22,513 nt of DNA from Candidatus Aminicenantes bacterium UBA2199. Lineage in GTDB: Bacteria > Acidobacteriota > Aminicenantia > UBA2199. This document shows positions 14,370 to 22,277 of the stretch, piece by piece; position 1 is the first letter of the stretch, and each line of letters starts with the position of its first letter. The stretch spans positions 1-22,513 of the forward strand of contig DCVB01000035.1 in the NCBI GenBank assembly GCA_002327965.1. Reading direction: 5' to 3'. The notes beneath the pieces were generated by a model. That model ran no database searches, was not told the origin of the DNA, and saw nothing but the letters and a program-made list of their open reading frames with translations. The position numbers and the translations under genes were made by a program.

Positions 14370-16289
14370 TCAGTGAATTTTATTGCTGCCCAGCCCGAAG
14401 CGGGCGCCGAAGGTGAGGGTGCGGGCCTTCATGGGCCAGCCGGGCTCGGACCAGTACTCGTTGTTCAGCAGGTTCTCCGCCTTCAGGTAGACGCTGACCG
14501 GACCGAAGGCGCGCTCCAGGACGGCGTTGACCACGGCATAGGGGGCGACGTCGACGATGCCCGTGCCCGAATGGTAGATGGAATCGGAGGCGTAAAGGAG
14601 CCAGACGGTCAGCGAGAGCAGCTCGGGGCGGTGGAAGCGGAGCGAGGCGTTCAGCTGCGAGGCGGGGATCAGGTCCAGGCCGTCGCCGGTCTCCTCGTTC
14701 TCGGTGTTGAGCCAGGTGTAGCTGGCCGCCAGTGAGACCGGTCCGAAGGCCTTGCGCGCCTCCAGCTCGAAGCCGGTGATCCGCGCCCGGGCCACGTTGA
14801 GGTACTGCTTGACGAAATCGGCGTTGATGCGGCTCTCGATCATGTCGCGGATGCGGTTTTGGAAGACGGCGCCGCTGAAAAACCAGCCGCGATCATAGGT
14901 GAAGCCGAGCTCGAGGTTGGTGCCGATCTCGTCGCGCAGGTCGGGGTTGCCGCCGTTCTCCGGCAGGCTGTAGAGGTTGCGCATGGAGGGGAAGTGCGAC
15001 TTCTGCGAGAGGGCGACGCGCAGGTCGGTCCACTCGTTGGGGTTGAACTTGACGCCCAGGATGGGGTTGAGGGTGGTCTTGTTCTCGCCGCTCTGCTTGT
15101 CCAGGTGGTCGAGGCTGACCCCGGCCATGAGCTTGACCTGGCCGCTCAGGCGAAAGTGATCCTCGATGCCGAGAGAGAAGGTCTTGTGCTCGTAGTGCTC
15201 CCAGGGGTCGCCCGCGTCGCCCTGCTGGCTGACGTCGTCGTCGCGAAAAGAGAGGCTGGCGTGCAGCTCGTGCCGATCGCCCAGGGGCGCCATGCCCAGC
15301 ACGAAGGCGCCCAGGGCGAAGTTGTCGTAGGTCGACTCCCAGGTCAGCTGCGAGAACTGGTCGTTCCTGTAGGCGTCCAGGACGTTGGTGTGCTTGACGT
15401 AGTACAGGCGCGCCTTGACGTAGCCGCCGTCCAGGACGGGAAAGCTGCCGCCCAGGTTGGCCATGAAGCGCTGCCAATCCCGGAAGCGCCAGTATTGCTT
15501 CTTGTAATAATCGGTGGCGGTGGGGATGCCGTACTCCGACTGGTAGTAGTTGAGCTCGGCCATGATCTCGGAGCCGCCGCCCGGATAGTAATAAAGCTTT
15601 CCGCCCAGGCTGGTGCGCTCGTAGTCGCTGTTCTTGCGCATTTCGGTTGACCCGGCGTCCACCCAGTTGAAGCCGTCCGAGCCCTCGCGCGAAGCCGAAC
15701 CGGTGAACAGAAGGGTGCGGCCGCGCAGGGCGCCGCTGGCATAGGCGCCATAGGTTTTCCGGGTGCCGTAGTCCAGGCGCAGGGAGAACTGGTCGCTGGC
15801 CGGGCGCTTGCTCAGCACGTCGATGATGCCGCCCATGGCATTGGGGCCGTAGAGGACCGATGAGGCGCCCTTGACCACCTTGACCGACTCGATCCGGTCG
15901 GCGGCGATGGACCTGAGGTCGAACGAGTTGTAATAGGGCTCGTAAACGGGGATGCCGTCGTAGAGCAGGGTGATGCGGTTGCTCCCCAGGCCGCGCAGCT
16001 TGACGCCCCACTCGCTCTTGGCGCCGGTGGAAACATAGGCGCCGGGTGCGCTGGGCAGGATCTCGGTGAGGTCCTTGGCCTTGATGGGCTCGATCCTGGG
16101 CAACTTGAGCTCGGTGGTGGTGGCGTAAGGCAGCTCACGCGGCACCGTGGCCTCGACCGTCACCGACTCGGTGACCATGGGGAGAACAACCTCCTTATCC
16201 CTTTCCTTTTTCCTGTCGCCCTCCTCCTCGCCGGGGAGGAAGAATACCAGCAAGGTCAGGCTCAGGAGCAACACGAATGGTTTTTTCAT
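14370..16289 (-). CDS. TonB-dependent outer-membrane receptor, BtuB-like size
   Basis: A 639-residue outer-membrane transporter that takes up a scarce ligand with energy from TonB-ExbBD. A signal peptide (about 1-20) is followed by a short charged region and a TonB-box-like TESVTVEAT. The plug domain (about 50-160) has LTEILPSAPGAYVS, VKLRGLGSNRITLLYDGIPV and VKGASSVLYGPNAMGGIIDV, and the rest is a beta barrel with the late motif LKAENLLNNEYW. The size is near that of cobalamin or small-siderophore receptors rather than SusC. GGAGG lies 9 bases before the ATG, and the ATG overlaps the stop of the leader ORF (ATGA). It is first in an operon with the duplicated sulfite-oxidase-fold protein. The Moco/Tuco-like leader suggests a molybdenum- or tungsten-related ligand; that is inference. 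Confidence 0.9.
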   Translation of the reverse strand: MKKPFVLLLSLTLLVFFLPGEEEGDRKKERDKEVVLPMVTESVTVEATVPRELPYATTTELKLPRIEPIKAKDLTEILPSAPGAYVSTGAKSEWGVKLRGLGSNRITLLYDGIPVYEPYYNSFDLRSIAADRIESVKVVKGASSVLYGPNAMGGIIDVLSKRPASDQFSLRLDYGTRKTYGAYASGALRGRTLLFTGSASREGSDGFNWVDAGSTEMRKNSDYERTSLGGKLYYYPGGGSEIMAELNYYQSEYGIPTATDYYKKQYWRFRDWQRFMANLGGSFPVLDGGYVKARLYYVKHTNVLDAYRNDQFSQLTWESTYDNFALGAFVLGMAPLGDRHELHASLSFRDDDVSQQGDAGDPWEHYEHKTFSLGIEDHFRLSGQVKLMAGVSLDHLDKQSGENKTTLNPILGVKFNPNEWTDLRVALSQKSHFPSMRNLYSLPENGGNPDLRDEIGTNLELGFTYDRGWFFSGAVFQNRIRDMIESRINADFVKQYLNVARARITGFELEARKAFGPVSLAASYTWLNTENEETGDGLDLIPASQLNASLRFHRPELLSLTVWLLYASDSIYHSGTGIVDVAPYAVVNAVLERAFGPVSVYLKAENLLNNEYWSEPGWPMKARTLTFGARFGLGSNKIH

Positions 16290-16363
16290 TTATGCAAACC
16301 TCCAGTTTTTTGTTGCCAGCGGGGAGGCCTGCGGTGATGCGGCGGGATGATGCGGGAACCCAT
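16286..16363 (-). CDS. Leader ORF of 25 codons between riboswitch and receptor gene
   Basis: The ATG at 16363 follows AAGGAGG with six bases between, an ideal ribosome binding site, and that GGAGG is the 3' strand of the riboswitch closing stem. The frame encodes a basic 25-residue peptide (begins MGSRIIPPHHRRPP) and ends in a TGA that overlaps the receptor ATG as ATGA, so the receptor may be translated by coupling. The peptide has no recognisable family. It may be a sensor of translation or only a device for coupling. It could also be chance, but the exact SD spacing and stop overlap argue against that. Confidence 0.55.
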   Translation of the reverse strand: MGSRIIPPHHRRPPRWQQKTGGLHK

Positions 16364-16468
16364 GATCGACCTCCTTCTCAAAGACGGAAGGCATGAGCGT
16401 TTCCGCGCATACCCTAACGGCCGCTGGGCATGGTCCCTTGGGACTGTAGCCCGGGCGGCTCGGAGTCA
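16364..16468 (-). ncRNA. Moco/Tuco-type riboswitch candidate (molybdenum/tungsten cofactor RNA motif)
   Basis: Read on the minus strand, the 105-base leader folds into a closing stem (GACTCC with GGAGGTC, one bulge). A second stem, GCCGC/GCGGC, continues as GGGC/GCCC and a GTCC-CAAG-GGAC hairpin. A third arm, AGGGTATG/CATGCCTT, is capped by a GCG-GAAA-CGC tetraloop hairpin. The 3' part (CCTTCCGTC then AAGGAGGTCGATC) resembles the corresponding part of the E. coli moaA leader as I recall it. No cobalamin, TPP or FMN box is present. The predicted transcript start (about 16469) is the first base of the aptamer. The closing stem holds the ribosome binding site of the leader ORF, so ligand binding would be expected to block translation. 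Which cofactor, Mo or W, cannot be decided by eye. Confidence 0.65.
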
Positions 16469-16475
16469 GGGAGGG

Positions 16476-16504
16476 AGTCTAGCAAAAAGTAATTAAGATG
16501 TCAA
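16476..16504 (-). promoter_or_regulatory. Sigma-70-type promoter of the riboswitch/TonB-receptor operon
   Basis: On the minus strand: a perfect TTGACA (16499-16504), a 17-base spacer ending in TGC, and TAGACT (16476-16481). The predicted start is about 16469, directly at the 5' edge of the aptamer. Confidence 0.8.
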
Positions 16505-16537
16505 CGATTGTCCGGGAGGCAGGGCTGGAGGAGGCGG

Positions 16538-16565
16538 AGTGATGAGTGATAAGTGATGAGTGATG
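16538..16565 (+). repeat. Heptanucleotide tandem array (AGTGATR)4
   Basis: AGTGATG, AGTGATA, AGTGATG, AGTGATG: four seven-base units between two divergent promoters. The unit differs by one or two bases from the AGTGAAA array at 11248. Apart from it and the two promoters, 16505-16729 shows no gene. Confidence 0.85.
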
Positions 16566-16672
16566 AGAGAAGAAAAAGACACAAAAAAGTCAGCCGCAAT
16601 TGCTCGGCTCCTCCGCCGTGAACGTCGAGTCTCCGGCAGCCAATGAGCTTGTTGTTCGCCTTTCCCGGTCCT

Positions 16673-16701
16673 TTGACTTGAAATCGTCGAAATGCTATAT
16701 T
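16673..16701 (+). promoter_or_regulatory. Sigma-70-type promoter of the ygeW-ygfK-ygeX operon
   Basis: TTGACT (16673-16678), a 17-base spacer, and TATATT (16696-16701). Predicted start near 16708, then AAGGAG at 16718-16723 and the ATG at 16730. Confidence 0.8.
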
Positions 16702-16729
16702 TTTTTAGTTTGAGGGCAAGGAGCGAAAC

Positions 16730-17752
16730 ATGAATTCGATCTTCCGCAACCGTCATTTCATCACCGGGGACGACTGGTCCGGGGACGACCTGGACACCGT
16801 CTTCGAGACGGCGTTCGACCTGAAAAAAAGGTTCGCCCTGGGCGAGCCGCACCGCCTGCTGCCGGACAGGACGCTGTTCATGATCTTCTTCGAGCAGTCG
16901 ACGCGCACGCGCAATTCCATGGAGGCGGGCATGACCCAGCTGGGCGGCCACGCCCACGACCTGACCGCCGACAAGATGCAGATCTCCCACGGCGAGTCGG
17001 CCAAGGACACGGCGATCATCCTCTCGCGCATGGGGCACGGCATCGCCGCGCGCAACTGCTTCTACGGCACGGGCAACGCCTACCTCAACGAGATGGCCCG
17101 GCACGCCCAGTGCCCGGTCATGAGCCTGCAGGACGATATCTACCACCCCTTCCAGGGGCTGGCCGACATGATGACCCTCTTCGAGCACTTCGGCCGCGAC
17201 CTGCGCGGCCTCAAGGTGACCGTCTCCTGGGCATACGCCGAGTCGCACGCCAAGCCGCTCTCGGTGCCGCAGACGCAGATCCTCCTCTTCCCGCGCTACG
17301 GCATTGATGTCACCGTCGCCCACCCGCCCGACTTCCCGCTGAGCGCCGGCATCGTCGAGAAGGCCAAACAGAACGCCAAGGCCGGGAACGGCCGCCTGAA
17401 GTTCACCCACGACATGGACGAGGCGGTCAAGGGGGCGCAGGTGGTCATCCCCAAGAACTGGGGCGGCTTCGGCGCCTGGGGCGTCGAGGAATACCTCAGG
17501 AATGAAAGCGAGTGCAAAAAGGAGATGGCGTCGCGCCTGGCCCAACACAAGGACTGGATCTTCGACCGCCGCCGCGCCAACCTGGCCGACCGCCGCGTCA
17601 AGCTGATGCACGCCCTGCCCGCCGACCGCAACCGCGAGGTGACCGACGAGGTGATCGACGACGAGAACATCTCCATCGTCTACGACGAGGCCGAGAATCG
17701 CCTGCACACGGCCAAGGCCGTCATGGCCCTGACCATGGGCGGCCGCGGCTAG
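16730..17752 (+). CDS. ygeW: YgeW-like carbamoyltransferase (aspartate/ornithine carbamoyltransferase superfamily)
   Basis: A 340-residue enzyme of the ATCase/OTCase superfamily. The carbamoyl-phosphate site STRTR is at 57-61, KMQISHGESAKDTA at 82-95 and HPFQGLAD at 139-146. SWAYAESHAKPLSVPQ matches the characteristic YgeW segment. The C-terminal substrate loop reads HALPAD at 294-299, whereas YgeW and ornithine enzymes usually have HCLPA. It is shorter than E. coli YgeW (about 396). The neighbours ygfK and ygeX support the YgeW assignment. In that gene set the enzyme is thought to work on ureido intermediates of purine/urate breakdown, possibly to form carbamoyl phosphate for ATP; the exact substrate is not known. 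AAGGAG precedes the ATG, and ygfK starts 12 bases after the stop. Confidence 0.82.
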   Translation: MNSIFRNRHFITGDDWSGDDLDTVFETAFDLKKRFALGEPHRLLPDRTLFMIFFEQSTRTRNSMEAGMTQLGGHAHDLTADKMQISHGESAKDTAIILSRMGHGIAARNCFYGTGNAYLNEMARHAQCPVMSLQDDIYHPFQGLADMMTLFEHFGRDLRGLKVTVSWAYAESHAKPLSVPQTQILLFPRYGIDVTVAHPPDFPLSAGIVEKAKQNAKAGNGRLKFTHDMDEAVKGAQVVIPKNWGGFGAWGVEEYLRNESECKKEMASRLAQHKDWIFDRRRANLADRRVKLMHALPADRNREVTDEVIDDENISIVYDEAENRLHTAKAVMALTMGGRG

Positions 17753-17764
17753 GCCGCAGCGCCG

Positions 17765-20700
17765 GTGGCCGGAGATCGCTTCGCGCCCGCGACGGCCCGG
17801 CGCCTCCTGGCCTGGATCCTGGCCGAGGAAGATCGCGGCCAGGTCTTCGGCATCCAGCGCGAGCTTTTTTTCCAGCCCGACGCCGCCGACCCCTGGCGCC
17901 TGGAGCGCTGCGGCCGCCAACTCGAGACGCCGCTGGGCGTGGCGGCCGGCCCGCACACGCAACTGGCGCAGAACATCGTGGCCGCATGGCTCTGCGGCGC
18001 CCGCTTCATCGAGCTGAAGACCGTGCAGACCCTCGACCGTCTGGAGGTGCGCAAGCCCTGCATCGCCGTAGGCGACGCCGGCAGCAACTGCGAGTGGTCG
18101 CAGGAGCTGAGCCTGGACGAATCGTTCGAGCAGTACCTGGCCGCCTGGGTGCTGCTGCACGTCCTGCGCCGCCGCCGCCGGCGCGGCGCCCTGCCCGTTG
18201 ACCCCGGGTTTCTCTTCAATTTCAGCGTCGGCTACGACCTGGCCGGCATCCGGCAAGCCAACATGCAGGGCTTCCTGGACAAGATGTCCTGCTGCTACGA
18301 CGAGAAGGAGATGCTGCTCAGGGATCTGCGGCCGCTGTTCCCGGGCATCGACGACCTGGACATCCCCAACTGCGTCGCCGACAACGTCACCCTGTCGACC
18401 ATGCACGGCTGCCCGCCGGAAGAGATCGAGAAGATCGGCCTCTACCTGCTGGAAGAGAGGAAGCTGCATGTCACCATCAAGCTGAACCCGACGCTCCTGG
18501 GCGCCGAGCCCCTGCGCCAACTGCTGAACGAGGAACTGGACTGGAAAGTGAAGGTGCCCGACCAGGCCTTCGAGCACGACCTGCGCTACGATTCCGCCCT
18601 GGACCTGATCCGCTCCCTGAAGAGCCGCGCCGAAAAAAACAACCTGCATTTCTCCGTCAAGCTGACCAACACCCTGGAGTGCCTCAACGACGGCGCGCTG
18701 CCCGCCAGCGAGAAAACGGTCTACCTGAGCGGCCGCCCGCTCCTGCCGCTGGCCGTGGCGCTGGCCCGCCGCCTGCAGGACGATTTCCAGGGCGGGCTGG
18801 ACATCACCTACTCCGGCGGCGCCGACTGCTTCAATGCCGCCGATCTCCTGGCCTGCGGCCTGCGGCCGCTGACCGTCTGCAGCGACCTGCTGCGCCCGGG
18901 CGGCTACGCCCGCCTCGGCCAGTACCTGGAAGAGATTCGCCGCGCCATGAAGTCCTGCCGGGCGGCATCGCTGGACGAGCTCATTCTGAAGCGCGCCCGG
19001 AAGAAGGACACGGCCCCGGCGCTGCGGGAAAACCTGAAAAATTATGAAATGGCGTTGGCGAACGGGGATGACGCCCGCGCGCCGCTGCTGCCGGCAGCCT
19101 CCTTCAAGGGCAGGCGCAGCCTGGCCTGGTTCGACTGCGCCGCCGCCCCCTGCCGCGAATCCTGCGCCCTATCCCAGGACGTCCCGCGCTACATGCACTG
19201 GGTGGGCAAGGGCGATGCCGACCGGGCCAAGGCCGTGATCTGGGAGAGCAACCCGCTGCCCGCGATCCTGGGCATGGCCTGCGACCAGAAGTGCCGGGAG
19301 CGCTGCACGCGGGGCCTCTTCGACCGGCCGCTGGACATCCGCGGCGTCAAGCGCTTCGCCGTCGAAAACGGCCGCATTCCGGTTGCCGATCCGGCGTCGC
19401 TCGGCGATGCCACGCGCGCGGCCGTGGTGGGCGCCGGACCGGCCGGGCTGGCCGCCGCCCGCGAGCTGGTCCGCGGCGGTTTCTGGGTCGAGGTCTTCGA
19501 GGCGCACGACCGCGCCGGCGGGCTGGCCGCCACGGTCATTCCCGGCTTCCGCCTCGGCGACGCCGCCCTGGAGGACGATGTGGCGCGCCTGAGGGAAAAG
19601 GGGGTGATCTTCCACTGCGGTCAGGCTGTCGACAACCGGCGGCTGAGCGAACTGCTGGATGCCTTCCACCTGGTCTTCCTGGCCGGCGGCGCCGGGCAGG
19701 GGCGCCGGCTGCTCATTCCCGAGGAGGACGCCGCCGGGGTCCACGACGCCCTGGAGTTCCTCGCCGCCGCCAGGCGAGGGGAGCCGCCGGACATCGGCTT
19801 CCAGGTCGTGGTCATCGGCGGCGGCAACAGCGCCATGGACGCGGCGCGCACGGCCAGGCGCCTGTGCGGCCCTCTCGGGCGGGTCACGGTGATCTACCGG
19901 CGCACGCTGGCGGAAATGCCCGCCGCCGCCGAGGAGATCCGCGAAGCCGTCGCCGAAGGGGTGGCCATCATGGAGCTGACCGCCCCGCTGCGCATCGAGA
20001 CCTCCGAGGGCAAGGAATGGGCCCTGCTCTGCTCGCGCATGGAACTGCGCCAGGCGGACAGCAGCGGCCGCCCGCGTCCGGTCCCGCTTTTCGGCTCCGA
20101 GTTCGAACTGACCTGCGACGCGGTGATCGTGGCCATCGGCCAGGACAGGAACAGGGAATTGCTGGCCGGCACGGAATGGCAGGTCGTCGGCGACGACGGC
20201 CGCACCAGTCACCCCCGCCTGTTCGTCGTCGGCGACGCCCGCGGCGGCCCTTCGACCCTGGTCCGGGCCATTGCCGACGGCAGCCGCGTCGTCGACCGCA
20301 TCCTGGAAGAAAGCGGCCGGACTCTGAGCGCCCCGGAGTCCCCCCCGGTTTCCGCACCGACCTGGCTGGAGCATGCGCTGCAGCGCTCGCGCCGCGAGAG
20401 AGTCGCTCCCTGGTCACCGGCGTTCAGGATGGATATTTCCTTCCTGGAGGCCGGTCTATGCTCCGTTTCTCCCGGCCTGGACTCCGGGTCGGCGCAACAG
20501 GAGGCCCGGCGCTGCTTCCATTGCGACGACCTCTGCCTCCTGTGCGTCGGCGTCTGCCCCAACCGCGCCCTGGTCGCGTTCGAGGTCCGCCCCGGGCGCT
20601 GGCCGGTGCTTCGCGCCGCCAGCCGCAAGGGCGGGGCCGAGCTCTCGGCCGCCGGAGCCCTCGAATTGCGCCAGAAATACCAGCTGGTCCACGTCGTCGA

Positions 20701-21085
20701 TTTCTGCAACGACTGCGGCAATTGCGCCGCATTCTGCCCCACCGCCGGCGCTCCCCACCGCGACAAGCCCCATGTTTTCCTGCGCGCCGGCGACTTTGAA
20801 CAGGCAGCGGACGGTTTTTTTCTCAAGGCCCAGGTCCCGGGCGGACCCAGGGTCCTGCTGGCCCGCGCCGCCGGCGAACTGCAGCACCTGCGCCTCTACC
20901 CCGACCGGCTGGATTTCGAGAACCGCAACTGCCTGCTGCGCCTGAGCGCTGAAGATTTCTCCTACCTGGCCGCCGACTGGCGCCGGGAGGCCGACCCCGC
21001 CTTTGACGGCCGATTGCTGGCCCAGATGGCCATCCTGGTGGAATTCCTGCCGTCCTTCCTTCACGGAGACAGTCCCGATGTGTGA
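17765..21085 (+). CDS. ygfK: YgfK-family Fe-S flavoprotein oxidoreductase (putative selenate reductase subunit)
   Basis: A large 1106-residue cytoplasmic oxidoreductase. The N-terminal half is a dihydroorotate-dehydrogenase-like barrel beginning with the family segment AAGPHTQLAQNIVAAWLCGA. A GltD-like module follows with cysteines C463, C467, C506, C510 and C514, an FAD motif VVGAGPAGLAAARELV (about 554-569) and an NAD(P)H motif GGGNSAMD (685-692). Two ferredoxin-type clusters close it: C917-x2-C920-x3-C924-x2-C927-x3-C931P and C981-x2-C984-x2-C987-x3-C991P. It starts with GTG 17765, 12 bases after ygeW; the ribosome binding site is weak. The family accompanies selenium-dependent molybdenum hydroxylases and is needed for anaerobic urate use in gut bacteria; the name selenate reductase is historical. 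It is somewhat longer than E. coli YgfK (about 1032). It overlaps ygeX by 8 bases. Confidence 0.92.
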   Translation: MAGDRFAPATARRLLAWILAEEDRGQVFGIQRELFFQPDAADPWRLERCGRQLETPLGVAAGPHTQLAQNIVAAWLCGARFIELKTVQTLDRLEVRKPCIAVGDAGSNCEWSQELSLDESFEQYLAAWVLLHVLRRRRRRGALPVDPGFLFNFSVGYDLAGIRQANMQGFLDKMSCCYDEKEMLLRDLRPLFPGIDDLDIPNCVADNVTLSTMHGCPPEEIEKIGLYLLEERKLHVTIKLNPTLLGAEPLRQLLNEELDWKVKVPDQAFEHDLRYDSALDLIRSLKSRAEKNNLHFSVKLTNTLECLNDGALPASEKTVYLSGRPLLPLAVALARRLQDDFQGGLDITYSGGADCFNAADLLACGLRPLTVCSDLLRPGGYARLGQYLEEIRRAMKSCRAASLDELILKRARKKDTAPALRENLKNYEMALANGDDARAPLLPAASFKGRRSLAWFDCAAAPCRESCALSQDVPRYMHWVGKGDADRAKAVIWESNPLPAILGMACDQKCRERCTRGLFDRPLDIRGVKRFAVENGRIPVADPASLGDATRAAVVGAGPAGLAAARELVRGGFWVEVFEAHDRAGGLAATVIPGFRLGDAALEDDVARLREKGVIFHCGQAVDNRRLSELLDAFHLVFLAGGAGQGRRLLIPEEDAAGVHDALEFLAAARRGEPPDIGFQVVVIGGGNSAMDAARTARRLCGPLGRVTVIYRRTLAEMPAAAEEIREAVAEGVAIMELTAPLRIETSEGKEWALLCSRMELRQADSSGRPRPVPLFGSEFELTCDAVIVAIGQDRNRELLAGTEWQVVGDDGRTSHPRLFVVGDARGGPSTLVRAIADGSRVVDRILEESGRTLSAPESPPVSAPTWLEHALQRSRRERVAPWSPAFRMDISFLEAGLCSVSPGLDSGSAQQEARRCFHCDDLCLLCVGVCPNRALVAFEVRPGRWPVLRAASRKGGAELSAAGALELRQKYQLVHVVDFCNDCGNCAAFCPTAGAPHRDKPHVFLRAGDFEQAADGFFLKAQVPGGPRVLLARAAGELQHLRLYPDRLDFENRNCLLRLSAEDFSYLAADWRREADPAFDGRLLAQMAILVEFLPSFLHGDSPDV

Positions 21086-22277
21086 ATACGCTTTCAACGA
21101 ACTGTGCCTGGCCAGGCCCGAGTGGCCGGGCGAAGAGTACGCCTTCCTGCGGGAGCGCGACATGCTCGCCTTCCACCAGGCGCTTCCCGGCTACGCGCCG
21201 ACGCCGCTGCTGGAGCTGCCTGCGCTGGCGGCCAGGCTGGGCCTGGCCGGGATCTTCGTCAAGGACGAGTCGCAGCGCTTCGGCATCAAGGCCTTCAAGG
21301 CGCTGGGCGCCTCCTACGCCATGTACCGTTTCCTCAAGCAACGCTGGCAGGAGCGCTTTCCGGAACCGTTCACGCCCGAGTGCTTCCGGGACCGGGCGGC
21401 CCTGAAAAAACTGGGCGCCTTCACCTTCTGCGCCGCCACCGACGGCAACCACGGCCGCGCCGTGGCCTGGACGGCCAGGATGCTGGGGCAGAAGGCGGTG
21501 ATCTACATGCCCGCCGGCTCGGTCGCGGCGCGGGTGGAGAACATCCGCGGCGAAGGGGCCGAGGTGGTGCTGATCGAGGGGACCTTCGACCTCTGCGTCG
21601 AGCGCTGCGCCGCCGATGCCGCGAAGAACGGCTGGCAGGCGATATCCGACACCGCCTACCCCGGCTACCGCGACATCCCCGGCTGGATCCTGCTGGGCTA
21701 TACCACGATCTTCGCCGAACTGGAGGGGCTGCTGCACGGGCCGATGAAGATCGGCGTCGACACGGTCATCCTGCCCGCCGGGGTGGGGGGGCTGGCCGCC
21801 GCCGGCGCCGTCTTCTACAGCAAGCGCTACGGCGCCAAGCGCCCGGCGCTCATATGCATCGAGCCCGTCTCCTCCGACTGCTTCCTGGAGTCGGTGCGCC
21901 ACGGCAAGGGAGCGCCGCTGCCCACCAGGGGTGAGCAGACCTCGATCATGGCCGGCCTCAACTGCGGCGTCCCCTCGCCGCTGGCCTGGCCTTTCCTGCG
22001 CGACGCCTTTCCCTTTTTCCTGGCCGTCGGCGACGCCTGGGCCGAGCAGGCCATGCGCCGCTACCATCAGCCCTTGAAGGACGACCCGCGGATCGTCTCC
22101 GGCGAATCGGGCTCCTCCGGTCTCGCCGCCCTGCTGGCCCTGACCACCGCGCCCAAGCTCGCCGCCGCCCGCGCGAAATTGCCGCTGGGGCCCGATTCGC
22201 GGGTGCTGCTGATCAACACCGAAGGGGATACCGATCCCGAGAACTTCAAGAAAGTGACCGACGTGCGGGATGGGTGA
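21078..22277 (+). CDS. ygeX: Diaminopropionate ammonia-lyase (PLP fold type II)
   Basis: A 399-residue PLP enzyme that splits 2,3-diaminopropionate into pyruvate and two ammonia. The PLP lysine is K74 in RFGIKAFKALGASYA, the catalytic Asp region is ATDGNHGRAVAW (D122), the phosphate-binding glycine loop is PAGVGGLAAAG, and ESGSSGLAALLAL comes near the end. The length matches E. coli YgeX (398). ATG 21078 is used because it aligns with the family start and overlaps the ygfK stop by 8 bases, with GGAGA upstream; the frame is open further up inside ygfK. It would carry out the last, pyruvate-forming step of the purine/urate route run by this gene set. No terminator is evident after it. Confidence 0.94.
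   Translation: MCEYAFNELCLARPEWPGEEYAFLRERDMLAFHQALPGYAPTPLLELPALAARLGLAGIFVKDESQRFGIKAFKALGASYAMYRFLKQRWQERFPEPFTPECFRDRAALKKLGAFTFCAATDGNHGRAVAWTARMLGQKAVIYMPAGSVAARVENIRGEGAEVVLIEGTFDLCVERCAADAAKNGWQAISDTAYPGYRDIPGWILLGYTTIFAELEGLLHGPMKIGVDTVILPAGVGGLAAAGAVFYSKRYGAKRPALICIEPVSSDCFLESVRHGKGAPLPTRGEQTSIMAGLNCGVPSPLAWPFLRDAFPFFLAVGDAWAEQAMRRYHQPLKDDPRIVSGESGSSGLAALLALTTAPKLAAARAKLPLGPDSRVLLINTEGDTDPENFKKVTDVRDG

Noticed and set aside
16364..16468. Cobalamin riboswitch, as often found before TonB-dependent receptors
   Set aside because: No B12-box-like GCCACTG or other conserved cobalamin-core segment is seen; the fold and 3' motif fit a Moco-type RNA better.
16493..18649. A 718-codon open frame on the minus strand across ygeW and ygfK
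   Set aside because: Antisense shadow; ygeW and ygfK show full family motifs on the other strand.
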